A stretch of 35,013 nt of DNA from Thiotrichales bacterium. GTDB lineage: Bacteria > Pseudomonadota > Gammaproteobacteria > JAABTG01. Below, piece by piece: positions 27,301 through 35,013 of the stretch; within the stretch, counting starts at the first letter, position 1, and each line of letters opens with the position of its first letter. Position numbers and translations under genes: made by a program. The notes below the pieces were generated by a model. That model was not told the origin of the DNA. It saw nothing but the letters and a program-made list of their open reading frames with translations, and ran no database searches. Location: assembly GCA_011389995.1 (NCBI GenBank), contig JAABTG010000040.1, positions 1 to 35,013 on the forward strand. The letters are read 5' to 3'.

Positions 27301-28725
27301 ATGTCGAGGACCGTTATCCTGGGTGCCGGTTTCGCCGGCCAGTACGCAGCACTCGTCCTTCAACACGCGTTGAAGGGCAAGGGGGACCACAAGATCACGG
27401 TGGTCAATCCCTTTCCGAAGTTCACCTACATCCCCTCCCTCATCTGGGTGGCCACGGATCAGCTCCCCGTGGACAAGACGCAGATCGATCTGGCCCCCGT
27501 CTACCGGCGCTTGGGGATCGATTTCATTCAGGGCACGGCCACCGAGATCCACCCCGACGACGACTTCGTGATGGTGCGCACCACCGAAGGGCCGGACGAG
27601 CGCGTGGACTACGATTACCTGATCAATGCCACGGGCCCGCAACTCAACTTCGACGCCACCCCCGGCCTCGGTCCGGACAAGGGCTACACCCATTCCATCT
27701 GCAGCCCGCCCCACGCCGAGGCCACCGCCCAGCGCTACCGGGAACTGGTGGAGCGCCTCGAGACGGGGGACAGGGCCCGTATCGTGGTGGGCACCGGCCA
27801 TGGAGACTGCACCTGCCAGGGGGCGGGGTTCGAGTACATCTCGCTGCTTCACAACGATCTGGTGGACCGCGGGTTGCGGGATCAGGTGGAACTGCGCTGG
27901 GTGTCCAACGAACCCTGCCCGGGGGATTTCGGTATCGACGGCTTCGAGGTACGCCGGGGCTCCATGATGTTCACCTCCGAGGACATGGCGCGCGCCGTGT
28001 TTCGCGACTACGACATCGCCTGGGATACCCGCACCGCGGTCCATGCCGTGGAGCCCGACCGCATGCACATCGAAAATGCCGAGGGCGAATACCGGGAACT
28101 GCCCTTCGATTTCGCCATGCTCATCCCGCCCTTCAAGGGCAAGCCCATCCGCTATGTGGGCCGCGACGGCAGGGACCTCGGCGGCGAGCTCACCAACAAG
28201 GCCGGCTTTCTCAAGGTGGATGCGGGCTACGGCAAGTGCTACGAGGAGATTACCGCCGACGACTGGCCCCGCACCTACCAGAACCAGACCTACCCCAACC
28301 TGTTCGCCGCCGGCATCGCCTTCGCCCCGCCGGGCTGCATGTCGAAGCCCTGCGCCTCCCCCAACGGCACCTCCATCTCGCCATCCATACCCCGTACCGG
28401 TTACACCTCGGAGCTCACGGGCAAGGCCGCGGCGCTGAACGTGGCGGAGTTGATCCAGGGCCGCGAGCCCTGCCACTCGGCCTCCCTGGCGGAGACCGCC
28501 GGCATGTGCATCGCCTCCATGAAGAACTCGTGGACCCGCGGTACGGCGGCAGTCATCGGCATTCATCCCATCGTGCGCAACAACGGCCTGTATCCCGGTC
28601 ACGGGCGCAATCTCGATAACAGCGCGGTGGAGATGGGCCTGGCCGGGGCCTGGCTCAAGAAGGGCCTGCACTACGCCTTTCTCTATAAGCTGGGCGCCAA
28701 GCCCCTGTGGCGCCACATCCCTTGA
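27301..28725 (+). CDS. sqr: Sulfide:quinone oxidoreductase-like flavoprotein
   Basis: 474 residues. N-terminal FAD-binding VILGAGFAGQYAALVL; second nucleotide motif around INATGPQLNF. All three redox cysteine positions of SQR can be matched: Cys134 (HSICSPPHAE), Cys170/172 (GDCTCQGAGFEY) and Cys346/351 (PPGCMSKPC), followed by PRTGYTSELTGKAAALNV, equivalent to the SQR P-K-T-G-Y segment. Oxidises sulfide to sulfur or polysulfide and reduces quinone at the membrane surface. The subtype (III, IV or VI) needs a tree; flavocytochrome c sulfide dehydrogenase is less likely because no cytochrome gene is adjacent. Strong AGGAGG site before ATG 27301. Confidence 0.85.
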   Translation: MSRTVILGAGFAGQYAALVLQHALKGKGDHKITVVNPFPKFTYIPSLIWVATDQLPVDKTQIDLAPVYRRLGIDFIQGTATEIHPDDDFVMVRTTEGPDERVDYDYLINATGPQLNFDATPGLGPDKGYTHSICSPPHAEATAQRYRELVERLETGDRARIVVGTGHGDCTCQGAGFEYISLLHNDLVDRGLRDQVELRWVSNEPCPGDFGIDGFEVRRGSMMFTSEDMARAVFRDYDIAWDTRTAVHAVEPDRMHIENAEGEYRELPFDFAMLIPPFKGKPIRYVGRDGRDLGGELTNKAGFLKVDAGYGKCYEEITADDWPRTYQNQTYPNLFAAGIAFAPPGCMSKPCASPNGTSISPSIPRTGYTSELTGKAAALNVAELIQGREPCHSASLAETAGMCIASMKNSWTRGTAAVIGIHPIVRNNGLYPGHGRNLDNSAVEMGLAGAWLKKGLHYAFLYKLGAKPLWRHIP

Positions 28726-28732
28726 GGTTCAC

Positions 28733-28779
28733 GGGGCGAGGCACGCCCACGTCGAAAGCATGAAGGGCCGCCTCGCCCC
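28733..28779 (+). repeat. 10-bp inverted repeat between sqr and the small downstream gene
   Basis: GGGGCGAGGC at 28733-28742 is complementary to 28770-28779 across a 27-base loop, starting 8 bases after the sqr stop. No T run follows, so it may be an RNA-processing or stability hairpin rather than a full terminator. Confidence 0.5.
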
Positions 28780-28825
28780 ACCAAGTGCCTGCGGCACATC
28801 TATCACGTCAGATGAGGTTCTCACC

Positions 28826-28978
28826 ATGGAATATATGATCAGCCCCCAAGAGAAGCGTCAACAGACCAACCTGCTCTATCAGCTGTGGCGGGTGACGGTG
28901 CTGTCCTTCAAGTTCATGCGTCTGACCCGCGGGGGATGCGTGAGCCCGCAGCTTCGGGAGCGGCGCGGTAAAGACTAG
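28826..28978 (+). CDS. 50-residue small protein downstream of sqr, unknown function
   Basis: The product starts MEYMISPQEKRQQTNLLYQL and contains the amphipathic or membrane-associating stretch LYQLWRVTVLSFKFMRLTRG, then a basic tail (PQLRERRGKD) with one cysteine. GAGG lies 8 bases before the ATG at 28826; a longer in-frame start at 28760 lies inside the inverted repeat and is disfavoured. Same strand as sqr, 100 bases away. Not recognised as a family; a peripheral membrane helper of SQR is one possibility. Confidence 0.55.
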   Translation: MEYMISPQEKRQQTNLLYQLWRVTVLSFKFMRLTRGGCVSPQLRERRGKD

Positions 28979-29078
28979 CCCCCCGGGAAGACCCCGGATC
29001 CCCCACGGGTATCGTTACCCATGTCCCTGCAGCCGTTCTGCGGCTATCCTGGGCGCCGATCCAAGCGGCTGAGGACAC

Positions 29079-29594
29079 ATGCAACAACCTGCCATAGGGG
29101 CCCTGGGCGACGGCGGTTGCCGCTTCAGAGACGGAGAGCGGGAGTGGCTCGCGACGTGGCATGAGGCCACAGAAGCGCCGGCCGGTCAGGCCCACGGGTC
29201 GGCGGGTGCCTGCATCACCCCCCGGGGCGGTATCGTACTGGTGAGTGCGGATGGCGGGCAGAAGTGGCAGTTTCCCGGTGGCCACCCCGAAGGGCACGAG
29301 GACTGGCGGGCCACCCTGGAGAGGGAAGTGCTCGAGGAGGCCTGCGCCCGCGTGGACGGCGCGATGCTGCTGGGCTTCACACGCCTGCAATGCCAGGGCG
29401 GCATGGACGAAGGTGCGGTCCTGGTGCGTTCCCTGTGGCGAGCCGACGTGACGCTGCTGCCATGGCGGCCGCGCCATGAAATGACCCACCGGCGGGTGGT
29501 GGGACACGACGCCGCCCTCGACCATCTCAACCACCCCCCCGGGGTGGCCCCCCTTTATGCCGAGTGGCTGCGCCGTGCCCTGGGCCGGCCCTGA
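29079..29594 (+). CDS. Nudix hydrolase
   Basis: 171 residues. Nudix box GGHPEGHEDWRATLEREVLEEA at about residues 62-83 fits G-x5-E-x7-R-E-x-x-E-E, with Cys in place of the usual Gly after the final Glu-Ala. The core sheet is recognisable (GACITPRGGIVLVSADGGQKWQFPGG). Hydrolyses a nucleoside-diphosphate-linked substrate; identity unknown. A GAGGA site precedes ATG 29079. Alone on this strand between sqr and the receptor operon. Confidence 0.85.
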   Translation: MQQPAIGALGDGGCRFRDGEREWLATWHEATEAPAGQAHGSAGACITPRGGIVLVSADGGQKWQFPGGHPEGHEDWRATLEREVLEEACARVDGAMLLGFTRLQCQGGMDEGAVLVRSLWRADVTLLPWRPRHEMTHRRVVGHDAALDHLNHPPGVAPLYAEWLRRALGRP

Positions 29595-30104
29595 CCGTGA
29601 CGGGGCGTTGATACGGCGCACCGACTCGAAACAGTTCCACAAAGTCGGACACCTCCCTTAAGCCAGCGCGGCCGAATCAGAGGGGCCGTGGGCGAGGGCC
29701 GCGGCGACGATACCCGGCGCGTGTCAGACCCTTTACAGTCCGACCCGTGAAAGAACAGCGCCTTACCGTCAGCCACCACCAGGGTCAGCCACCACCAGGG
29801 TCAGCCACCATCAGGGCGATGCCCTGCGACCTGGTGGATAGGGACGATCCGGGCACTGGCGTTGCGGGCCGTGGGGACCTGTCCTAAGGAGACCCACGGT
29901 CGTTGGCATTCAAGGACCGGGCTTCCCAAACGATACTATTCATTAGGGCCTTTTGGCCGGAACCCCCCATACCGCGACGGGAGAGGGAGGCGAGATTCTT
30001 CGCGGGTACCCTGCGCGAAGGACTCTGGGCAGCACCCCGGGGTCTGAGCCGACGGCGGCGGTGACGGCGGCTTTATTCGCCACCAGGGACATGAGGAATC
30101 GACA
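29595..30104 (+). other. Long gene-free leader before the TonB-receptor operon, with a 16-bp tandem repeat
   Basis: Three head-to-tail copies of a 16-base unit (GTCAGCCACCACCAGG) occupy 29768-29815, the third with one change. A hairpin with 7 perfect pairs lies at 29869-29875/29893-29899 around GACCTGTCCTAAGGAGA. I looked for a cobalamin or c-di-GMP riboswitch because of the receptor and GGDEF genes downstream and could not match either. No frame in the stretch is convincing as a gene. A GAGGA site at 30093-30097 belongs to the receptor gene. Confidence 0.6.
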
Positions 30105-32171
30105 GTGGGCTATTCGGGGATACACGGGGCGAGGAGGCAGGAGATCCCGGGCCCGCAACGGCGCTCGGGGGCGGCCAGCCGCCCGCGCCAGGGGTGGCGG
30201 TTGGTCCTGCTGCTCGGCCTGGCCCTGACCCAGCGCTCCGGGCCCGCCGCCCCGCTGCCGGAGAATCTCGCCGACTTCAGCCTCGAGGCACTGATGGATA
30301 TCGAGGTGACCTCGGTATCGAAACGGCCCGAGAAACGCACCAAGGCAGCCGCCGCCATCTACGTCCTGACCGGCGAGGACATCCGCCGGCTGGGAGCCAC
30401 GAGCATCCCCGATGCCTTGCGGGTCGTTCCCGGGCTCCACGTGGCGCGCATCGACGCCAACAAGTGGGCCATCACCGCGCGGGGCTTCAACAGCCGGTTT
30501 GCCAACAAGCTCCTGGTCATGCTGGACGGGCGCAGCGTCTACACGCCCCTGTTCGCCGGGGTTTACTGGGAGGCGCTGGAGACCCCTCTGGAAGATATCG
30601 AGCGCATCGAGGTGATCCGCGGCCCGGGTGGAACCCTGTGGGGCGCGAACGCGGTCAACGGGGTCATCAACATCATCACCAAGCCGGCGGCCCAGACCCA
30701 GGGAGGCCTGCTGTCGGCCGGCGCCGGTAACGAGGCCCGGGCCTTCGGCACCCTGCGCTACGGTGGCGAGCTGGGCGCCAACGGCCACTACCGGGTCTAC
30801 GGCATGTACGGGAACCGTGACCCCGGTCGCGGCATGACCGACACCCACGACGACTGGGAGCTGACCCAGACGGGCTTCAGGGCGGACTGGGAATGGAAGG
30901 ACCGCACACGGCTGACCCTCCAGGGCGACTTCTACCAAGGGCTCGCCGGCCAGCAGGTCACCCTCCCGGTCACCCCCGCCAATGCCACGGCCACCCTGGT
31001 GGATGACACCGACATCTCCGGCGGCAACCTGCTCATGCGCTGGATGCGGACCCTGGAGGGGGGCTCCGAGTACAGATTCCAGGCCTACTTCGACCATGTC
31101 AATCGCGAGGGGCTGGTGCTCCACGAAGACAGGGATACCGTGGACCTGGAGTTCCAGCATCGCTTTCAGTGCTGCGAGGCCCATGACGTGCTGTGGGGCG
31201 TCGGCTACCGCCGCACCAGCGACAACACCGACGACAACGCCTGGTTCCGGCTGGACCCCGCGTCCCGCACCGTGCACCTCTACAGCGGCTTCCTGCAGGA
31301 TGAGATCGCGCTCCATGAGAACCTCTCCCTCATCGTCGGCTCCAAGTTCGAGCACAACGACTTCTCCGGCTTCGAGTACCAGCCCAACCTGCGGGCGGTA
31401 TGGACCCCCCGGCCCAACCAGACGCTGTGGGCGGCCGTATCACGCGCCGTGCGCAGCCCGGCCCGGGGCGAGCACGATGTACGCCTGCGCACGCTGCCGG
31501 CGGTGAATCCGGGACGGCCCGTCATCATCCGCGGCGACGAGGACTTCGACTCGGAGAACCTCCTCGCCTACGAGGCCGGCTATCGATGGCAGGGCGGTAC
31601 GACCGTATCCGTGGATGTGGCCGCCTTCTACAACCGCTATGACGAGCTCCGCACCTTCGATCCGGAGGTCTTCACCCCCACGGCCCTGGGTCTGCCCTTC
31701 GATAACCGCCTGGAGGGTGAGACCTACGGGGTCGAGGTCGCCGCTCAGTGGCAGATCCGGCCCGGCTGGCGCCTGGAAGGCAGCTACTCCTTCCTGCAGA
31801 TGGACCTGGACCTGTCCGAGGGCAGCGCGGACACGGTATCCCGGGGTGCCGAAGACGCCAGCCCCCATCATCAGGCCAGCGTCCGCTCCCATATGGACCT
31901 CACCCCAGCCCTCGAACTGGACATCGGTGTGCGCTACGTGGGATCCCTGGAAACCCCCACCGGGGATCCGGCCATGCCCGCCATCGCGGTGGCCTCCTAC
32001 ACCGAGCTTGATGCGCGCCTCGCCTGGCGTGTCGGCGCCGCACTGGAGGTCTACATCGCCGGCTGGAACCTCCTCGACGGGCACCACGAGGAGTTCACGC
32101 CGGACTTCATTCGCAGTCAGCCGACCCGGGTGGAACGCAGCGTCCATACAGGCCTGTCGTGGCGTTTCTGA
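30105..32171 (+). CDS. TonB-dependent outer-membrane receptor
   Basis: 688 residues. Signal sequence near 30-50 (RLVLLLGLALTQRSGPAA), then an unusually TonB-box-poor N-terminus with DFSLEALMDIEVTSVSKRPEK, the start typical of receptors paired with YfiR and GGDEF proteins. The plug domain (about 75-190) carries VLTGEDIRRLGATSIPDALRVVPG and IEVIRGPGGTLWGANAVNGVINIITK. A 22-strand barrel follows, ending in the terminal Phe of VHTGLSWRF, required for outer-membrane insertion. The ligand is unknown. GTG start at 30105 has a GAGGA site 7 bases upstream. Overlaps the yfiR-like gene by 13 bases. Confidence 0.9.
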   Translation: MGYSGIHGARRQEIPGPQRRSGAASRPRQGWRLVLLLGLALTQRSGPAAPLPENLADFSLEALMDIEVTSVSKRPEKRTKAAAAIYVLTGEDIRRLGATSIPDALRVVPGLHVARIDANKWAITARGFNSRFANKLLVMLDGRSVYTPLFAGVYWEALETPLEDIERIEVIRGPGGTLWGANAVNGVINIITKPAAQTQGGLLSAGAGNEARAFGTLRYGGELGANGHYRVYGMYGNRDPGRGMTDTHDDWELTQTGFRADWEWKDRTRLTLQGDFYQGLAGQQVTLPVTPANATATLVDDTDISGGNLLMRWMRTLEGGSEYRFQAYFDHVNREGLVLHEDRDTVDLEFQHRFQCCEAHDVLWGVGYRRTSDNTDDNAWFRLDPASRTVHLYSGFLQDEIALHENLSLIVGSKFEHNDFSGFEYQPNLRAVWTPRPNQTLWAAVSRAVRSPARGEHDVRLRTLPAVNPGRPVIIRGDEDFDSENLLAYEAGYRWQGGTTVSVDVAAFYNRYDELRTFDPEVFTPTALGLPFDNRLEGETYGVEVAAQWQIRPGWRLEGSYSFLQMDLDLSEGSADTVSRGAEDASPHHQASVRSHMDLTPALELDIGVRYVGSLETPTGDPAMPAIAVASYTELDARLAWRVGAALEVYIAGWNLLDGHHEEFTPDFIRSQPTRVERSVHTGLSWRF

Positions 32172-32731
32172 ATCGTGCGGCTGGTGCCGTCGCGGGCATC
32201 CTCCTGGTGGCCGGCACGCTGCCGGTGGCGGGAGCACGGGCCGGCCCCGATATCCAGGGCTCGGTGGAATACCGGGTCAAGGCCGCCATGCTCTACAACT
32301 TCACGAGGTTCGTGCGCTGGCCCGCGACCATGGCCGCCGGAAACGAGCTCGTGCTGTGCGTGCTCGGCGAGAACCCCTTCGGCGACGCCCTCGAGGACCT
32401 GGTCGGTCGGCCCACGGGCAATCGCACCCTGGCGCTGCGCCACCTCGCCGGCAATGGCGGTATGGAAGGCTGCGGGGTCCTGTTCATAGCGGCCTCCGAA
32501 CAGGCAAACGTGGGCAACCTGCTCCGACAGCTGGGCCATCGCCCGGTGCTGACGGTCTCGGAGTTGGAGGGCTTCATCGAACAGGGGGGTATAATCCGCT
32601 TCATCCTCGAGGACAACAAGGTGCGCTTCCGCATCAACCTGACGGCGGCGGAGCAGGCGGGCCTCGGCATCAGCTCCAAGCTGCTCAAACTCGCCCGGGA
32701 CGTCGACGGCGCTCCGCGCCAGGGGCCCTAG
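32159..32731 (+). CDS. YfiR-family (DUF4154) periplasmic protein
   Basis: 190 residues with an N-terminal signal (AGAVAGILLVAGTLPVAGARA). The YfiR fold is visible: VEYRVKAAMLYNFTRFVRWPA, LVLCVLGENPFGDALEDLVG, GVLFIAASE, LTVSELEGFIEQGGIIRFILEDNKVRFRINLTAAEQAGLGISSKLLKLAR. In Pseudomonas, YfiR is a periplasmic repressor of the diguanylate cyclase YfiN; the downstream enzyme here has a similar periplasmic sensor. GTG at 32159 overlaps the receptor gene; the ribosome site is weak, so translational coupling is likely. Four bases separate it from the GGDEF-EAL gene. Confidence 0.88.
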   Translation: MAFLNRAAGAVAGILLVAGTLPVAGARAGPDIQGSVEYRVKAAMLYNFTRFVRWPATMAAGNELVLCVLGENPFGDALEDLVGRPTGNRTLALRHLAGNGGMEGCGVLFIAASEQANVGNLLRQLGHRPVLTVSELEGFIEQGGIIRFILEDNKVRFRINLTAAEQAGLGISSKLLKLARDVDGAPRQGP

Positions 32732-32735
32732 AGAC

Positions 32736-34892
32736 ATGCGCCGGCTCCGGGACATCCCCCTTCGCAGCAAGCTCACCCTCATCATCATGATGACCAGCAC
32801 GGCAACCGCCCTGCTGGTCATACTGGGGCTGGTGGCCAACGACATCACGAACATGCGCCGCACCATGGCCGAGGACCTGGGCACCCTCGCCGACATCGTC
32901 GGTGCCAACAGCGCCGCGGCCATCGTCTTCGGGGACACCCGCTCGGTCCAGGAGACCCTCGGCTTCCTCCACAGCCAGCCCCACGTGCTCTCTGCTGCCA
33001 TCGCAGGGCCCGAAGGTGGGCCCCTCGGCCGCTATACCCAGGAAGACGGCGTGCTGCCCCACCGGGCTACGCCGGCCTTACCCTCCCCGGGGCCGTCCTG
33101 GGGCCGGCATATCGAAGTGAAACAGGACATCGTTCTGGACGGGGAGAAGATCGGCACCGTCCACCTGCGTTCGGACCTCAGCCAGCTGCACCAGCGCCTG
33201 CGTTGGTATGCCGGCATCGTGGGTCTCGTGCTGGTGCTGTCCCTGCTGCTCGCCTACGCCCTCAGTGCAGCCCTCCAGCGGGTGGTGACCCGGCCCATCC
33301 TCCGGCTTGCGGACACTGCACGCGCCGTCTCGAGTGACAAGAACTACTCCCTGCGCGCCCCCCCGGGCGGGGGCGACGAGATCGGCGTGCTCATCGGCAG
33401 CTTCAACGGCATGCTGTCCGAGATCCAGGTCCGGGATACGGAGCTGGAGCACCATCAAAAGCACCTGCAGGAGATGGTCTCCCTGCGCACCGCCGAGCTC
33501 GAGGCCGCCAACTCCAAGCTCCAGCTCGCCAAGGAACAGGCCGAGATGGCCGCCGAACGGATGACCCATCAGGCCTACCACGACGCCCTCACGGAGCTAC
33601 CCAACCGTGCCCTCCTGAACGACCGCCTCATCGTGGCCCTCGCCCATGCCCCACGGGAGCACTGCAAGCTCGCCCTGCTGTTCCTGGATCTGGATCGCTT
33701 CAAGGTCATCAACGACTCCCTCGGCCACGCCGTGGGAGACCGCCTGCTGGTGCAGGTGGCACGACGCCTGGAACACTGTGTACGCCGCGAGGATACCGTG
33801 GCCCGGCTCGGGGGAGACGAGTTCATGGTGCTGCTTTCCTCCATCCAGGAGCCCAACGACGCCGGGCGGGTCGCCCAGAAGATCATAGATACCCTGTCCG
33901 AGCCCCTGAACTGTGACGGTCAGGAGCTGCACGTCACCACCAGCATCGGTATCAGCATCTACCCCGACGACGGCACCGACGGCGGCATGCTGATGAAGAA
34001 CGCGGACATGTGCCTGTACCGGGCCAAGGACCGTGGGCGCAACAACTATCAGTTCTGGACCGCGGACATGGATGCCGCCTCTCACCAGCGCCTGACCATG
34101 GAGAACGAGCTGCGCAAGGCCCTGGAGCGAGGGGAGATCAGTGTTCACTATCAACCCAAGGTCGCTGTGGCCAGCGGCATCGTGACGGGCGCCGAGGCCC
34201 TGGCACGCTGGCACCATCCCCAGCTCGGCGAGGTGCCCCCGGCCCGGTTCATACCCCTGGCCGAGGAGACCGGTCTCATATGCGCCATCGGCGAATGGGT
34301 GCTGCGCACGGCCTGTGCCCAGGCCCGGCGCTGGAGCGACGCCGGACACCCCCTGCGTATCGCGGTCAACCTCTCCGCCAACCAGTTCCTCCAGGGCGAC
34401 CTGTCCGGGATGGTGGCGCGGGCACTATCGGAGTCCGGCCTCGAACCGGCACGGCTTGAACTCGAGATCACCGAGAGCGTGGTCATGCAGAACCGCGAGA
34501 CCTCCATGGCCGCGTTGCGGGAGTTCAAGAACATGGGCACGCACATCGCCATCGACGATTTCGGGACCGGCTTCTCCTCCCTCAGCTACATCAGCCGCTT
34601 TCCCGTGGATACGGTGAAGATCGACAGGTCCTTCGTGAGCAAGCTGACGGTGGTGGAGGAAGACGCCTCCATCGCCAAGGCGATCATCGCCATGGCCCAC
34701 AGCCTGAGGCTGGAGGTGGTGGCCGAAGGTGTCGAGGAGGAAGACCAGCTGCGGTTCCTGAAGGACCATGGCTGCGACACCGTGCAAGGCTACCTCTACG
34801 GCCGGCCCGTTGCGGCGCCGGAGTTCGATGCCTTCCTGGCCGCTCGGCAGGCCTCCCGCGGGGCTCCCGTCGCGTCATCAGGGGACACCTGA
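32736..34892 (+). CDS. Membrane GGDEF-EAL c-di-GMP enzyme with YfiN-like periplasmic sensor
   Basis: 718 residues. Helix at about 15-35, a periplasmic CHASE8-like domain (about 40-155, DLGTLADIVGANSAAAIVFGD), helix at about 160-182, HAMP (about 183-235), coiled coil (about 235-280), GGDEF (intact GGDEF at 359-363 with I-site R350-x-x-D353), then EAL (Glu487-Ala-Leu, DDFGTGFSSLSY). Both active sites look intact, so it may make and degrade c-di-GMP, in contrast to YfiN, which lacks EAL. AGGGG before ATG 32736. Likely held in check by the YfiR-like protein 4 bases upstream. Confidence 0.93.
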   Translation: MRRLRDIPLRSKLTLIIMMTSTATALLVILGLVANDITNMRRTMAEDLGTLADIVGANSAAAIVFGDTRSVQETLGFLHSQPHVLSAAIAGPEGGPLGRYTQEDGVLPHRATPALPSPGPSWGRHIEVKQDIVLDGEKIGTVHLRSDLSQLHQRLRWYAGIVGLVLVLSLLLAYALSAALQRVVTRPILRLADTARAVSSDKNYSLRAPPGGGDEIGVLIGSFNGMLSEIQVRDTELEHHQKHLQEMVSLRTAELEAANSKLQLAKEQAEMAAERMTHQAYHDALTELPNRALLNDRLIVALAHAPREHCKLALLFLDLDRFKVINDSLGHAVGDRLLVQVARRLEHCVRREDTVARLGGDEFMVLLSSIQEPNDAGRVAQKIIDTLSEPLNCDGQELHVTTSIGISIYPDDGTDGGMLMKNADMCLYRAKDRGRNNYQFWTADMDAASHQRLTMENELRKALERGEISVHYQPKVAVASGIVTGAEALARWHHPQLGEVPPARFIPLAEETGLICAIGEWVLRTACAQARRWSDAGHPLRIAVNLSANQFLQGDLSGMVARALSESGLEPARLELEITESVVMQNRETSMAALREFKNMGTHIAIDDFGTGFSSLSYISRFPVDTVKIDRSFVSKLTVVEEDASIAKAIIAMAHSLRLEVVAEGVEEEDQLRFLKDHGCDTVQGYLYGRPVAAPEFDAFLAARQASRGAPVASSGDT

Positions 34893-34907
34893 GCACCGCC
34901 CCGCTCT

Positions 34908-34922
34908 CCCCGGTCACCGGGG
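34908..34922 (+). terminator. Weak hairpin after the GGDEF-EAL gene
   Basis: CCCCGG-TCA-CCGGGG, 15 bases after the stop, without a T run. Possible transcript end; low confidence. Confidence 0.3.
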
Positions 34923-34924
34923 AT

Positions 34925-35013
34925 ATAGCGGTGCTATGCCTCCTCCTCTTGCCTTGCCTGGCGCACTGTGCCCGGCGCGACTTCTCTAACATGCTTACGG
35001 GACAGGACACTAG
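34925..35013 (-). repeat. Inverted second copy of the MITE-like element, truncated
   Basis: 34925-34968 is the reverse complement of 1-44 (perfect over 44 bases). It continues 45 bases to CGGGACAGGACACTAG, the terminal repeat also found at 105-120. Upstream of 34925 similarity stops, so this copy lacks its other end: it is a deletion product or a chimaeric assembly end. Orientation is opposite to the copy at 1-120. Confidence 0.7.

Noticed and set aside
29768..29815. Short CRISPR-like array
   Set aside because: The three 16-base units are directly adjacent without spacers and no cas gene is present.
29821..29960. Possible cobalamin or c-di-GMP riboswitch before the TonB receptor gene
   Set aside because: AAGGAGACC at 29886-29894 recalls part of a B12 box, but the conserved core and pairing of either riboswitch class could not be found.

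Overview
The window looks like a chromosomal contig from a GC-rich, chemolithotrophic, sulfur- and hydrogen-oxidising gammaproteobacterium (Chromatiales/Thiohalomonas-like lifestyle; no 16S or other marker gene fixes the taxon). The inference rests on an Isp-type periplasmic [NiFe] hydrogenase operon, a sulfide:quinone oxidoreductase, a FdxA ferredoxin, and the extended PstC/PstA permeases seen in Pseudomonas-like gammaproteobacteria. Both ends lie in copies of one dispersed element (the first 44 bases are the exact reverse complement of 34925-34968, and both ends carry the same 16-bp terminal sequence). This suggests the contig stops where the assembly met a repeat.

Layout. 1-120: right part of a MITE-like element whose terminal CTAG supplies the ppk stop codon. 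117-2342 (-): polyphosphate kinase ppk1. 2343-3001: a gene-free stretch with seven consecutive hairpins. 3002-6816 (+): two CNNM/CorC-type CBS membrane proteins, a small SET-domain protein and ferredoxin fdxA. 7105-16012 (-): a complete Pho cluster phoB-phoR-pstS-pstC-pstA-pstB-phoU, with Pho-box-like promoters before phoB, pstS and pstC. 16121-19339 (+): a CYTH-like/CHAD protein, a ParA-type ATPase and a membrane-anchored acidic protein. 19364-19606 (-): hypC. 19913-25677 (+): hydrogenase operon (maturation protease, HupH-like, small subunit, Isp1, Isp2, large subunit) behind an FNR-type palindrome and ended by a strong terminator. 25740-26245: a second hairpin-rich repeat block. 26325-26945 (+): LysE-type exporter. 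27301-28978 (+): SQR plus a 50-residue protein. 29079-29594 (+): Nudix hydrolase. 30105-34892 (+): TonB-dependent receptor, YfiR-family periplasmic protein and a membrane GGDEF-EAL enzyme. 34925-35013: inverted second copy of the end element.

The genes group into four jobs. Phosphate: PhoBR senses starvation, PstSCAB imports Pi, Ppk makes polyphosphate, and the CHAD protein probably binds it; the ParA ATPase beside CHAD raises the idea of active polyphosphate-granule positioning. Electron supply: the Isp hydrogenase and SQR both feed the quinone pool. Surface signalling: the TonB receptor, YfiR-like protein and GGDEF-EAL enzyme look like one outer-membrane-to-c-di-GMP pathway. Finally, gene-free stretches are loaded with dispersed hairpins, many with GGA-containing loops; this is the least explained feature of the window. 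No tRNA, rRNA, CRISPR array or complete transposase gene was recognised.
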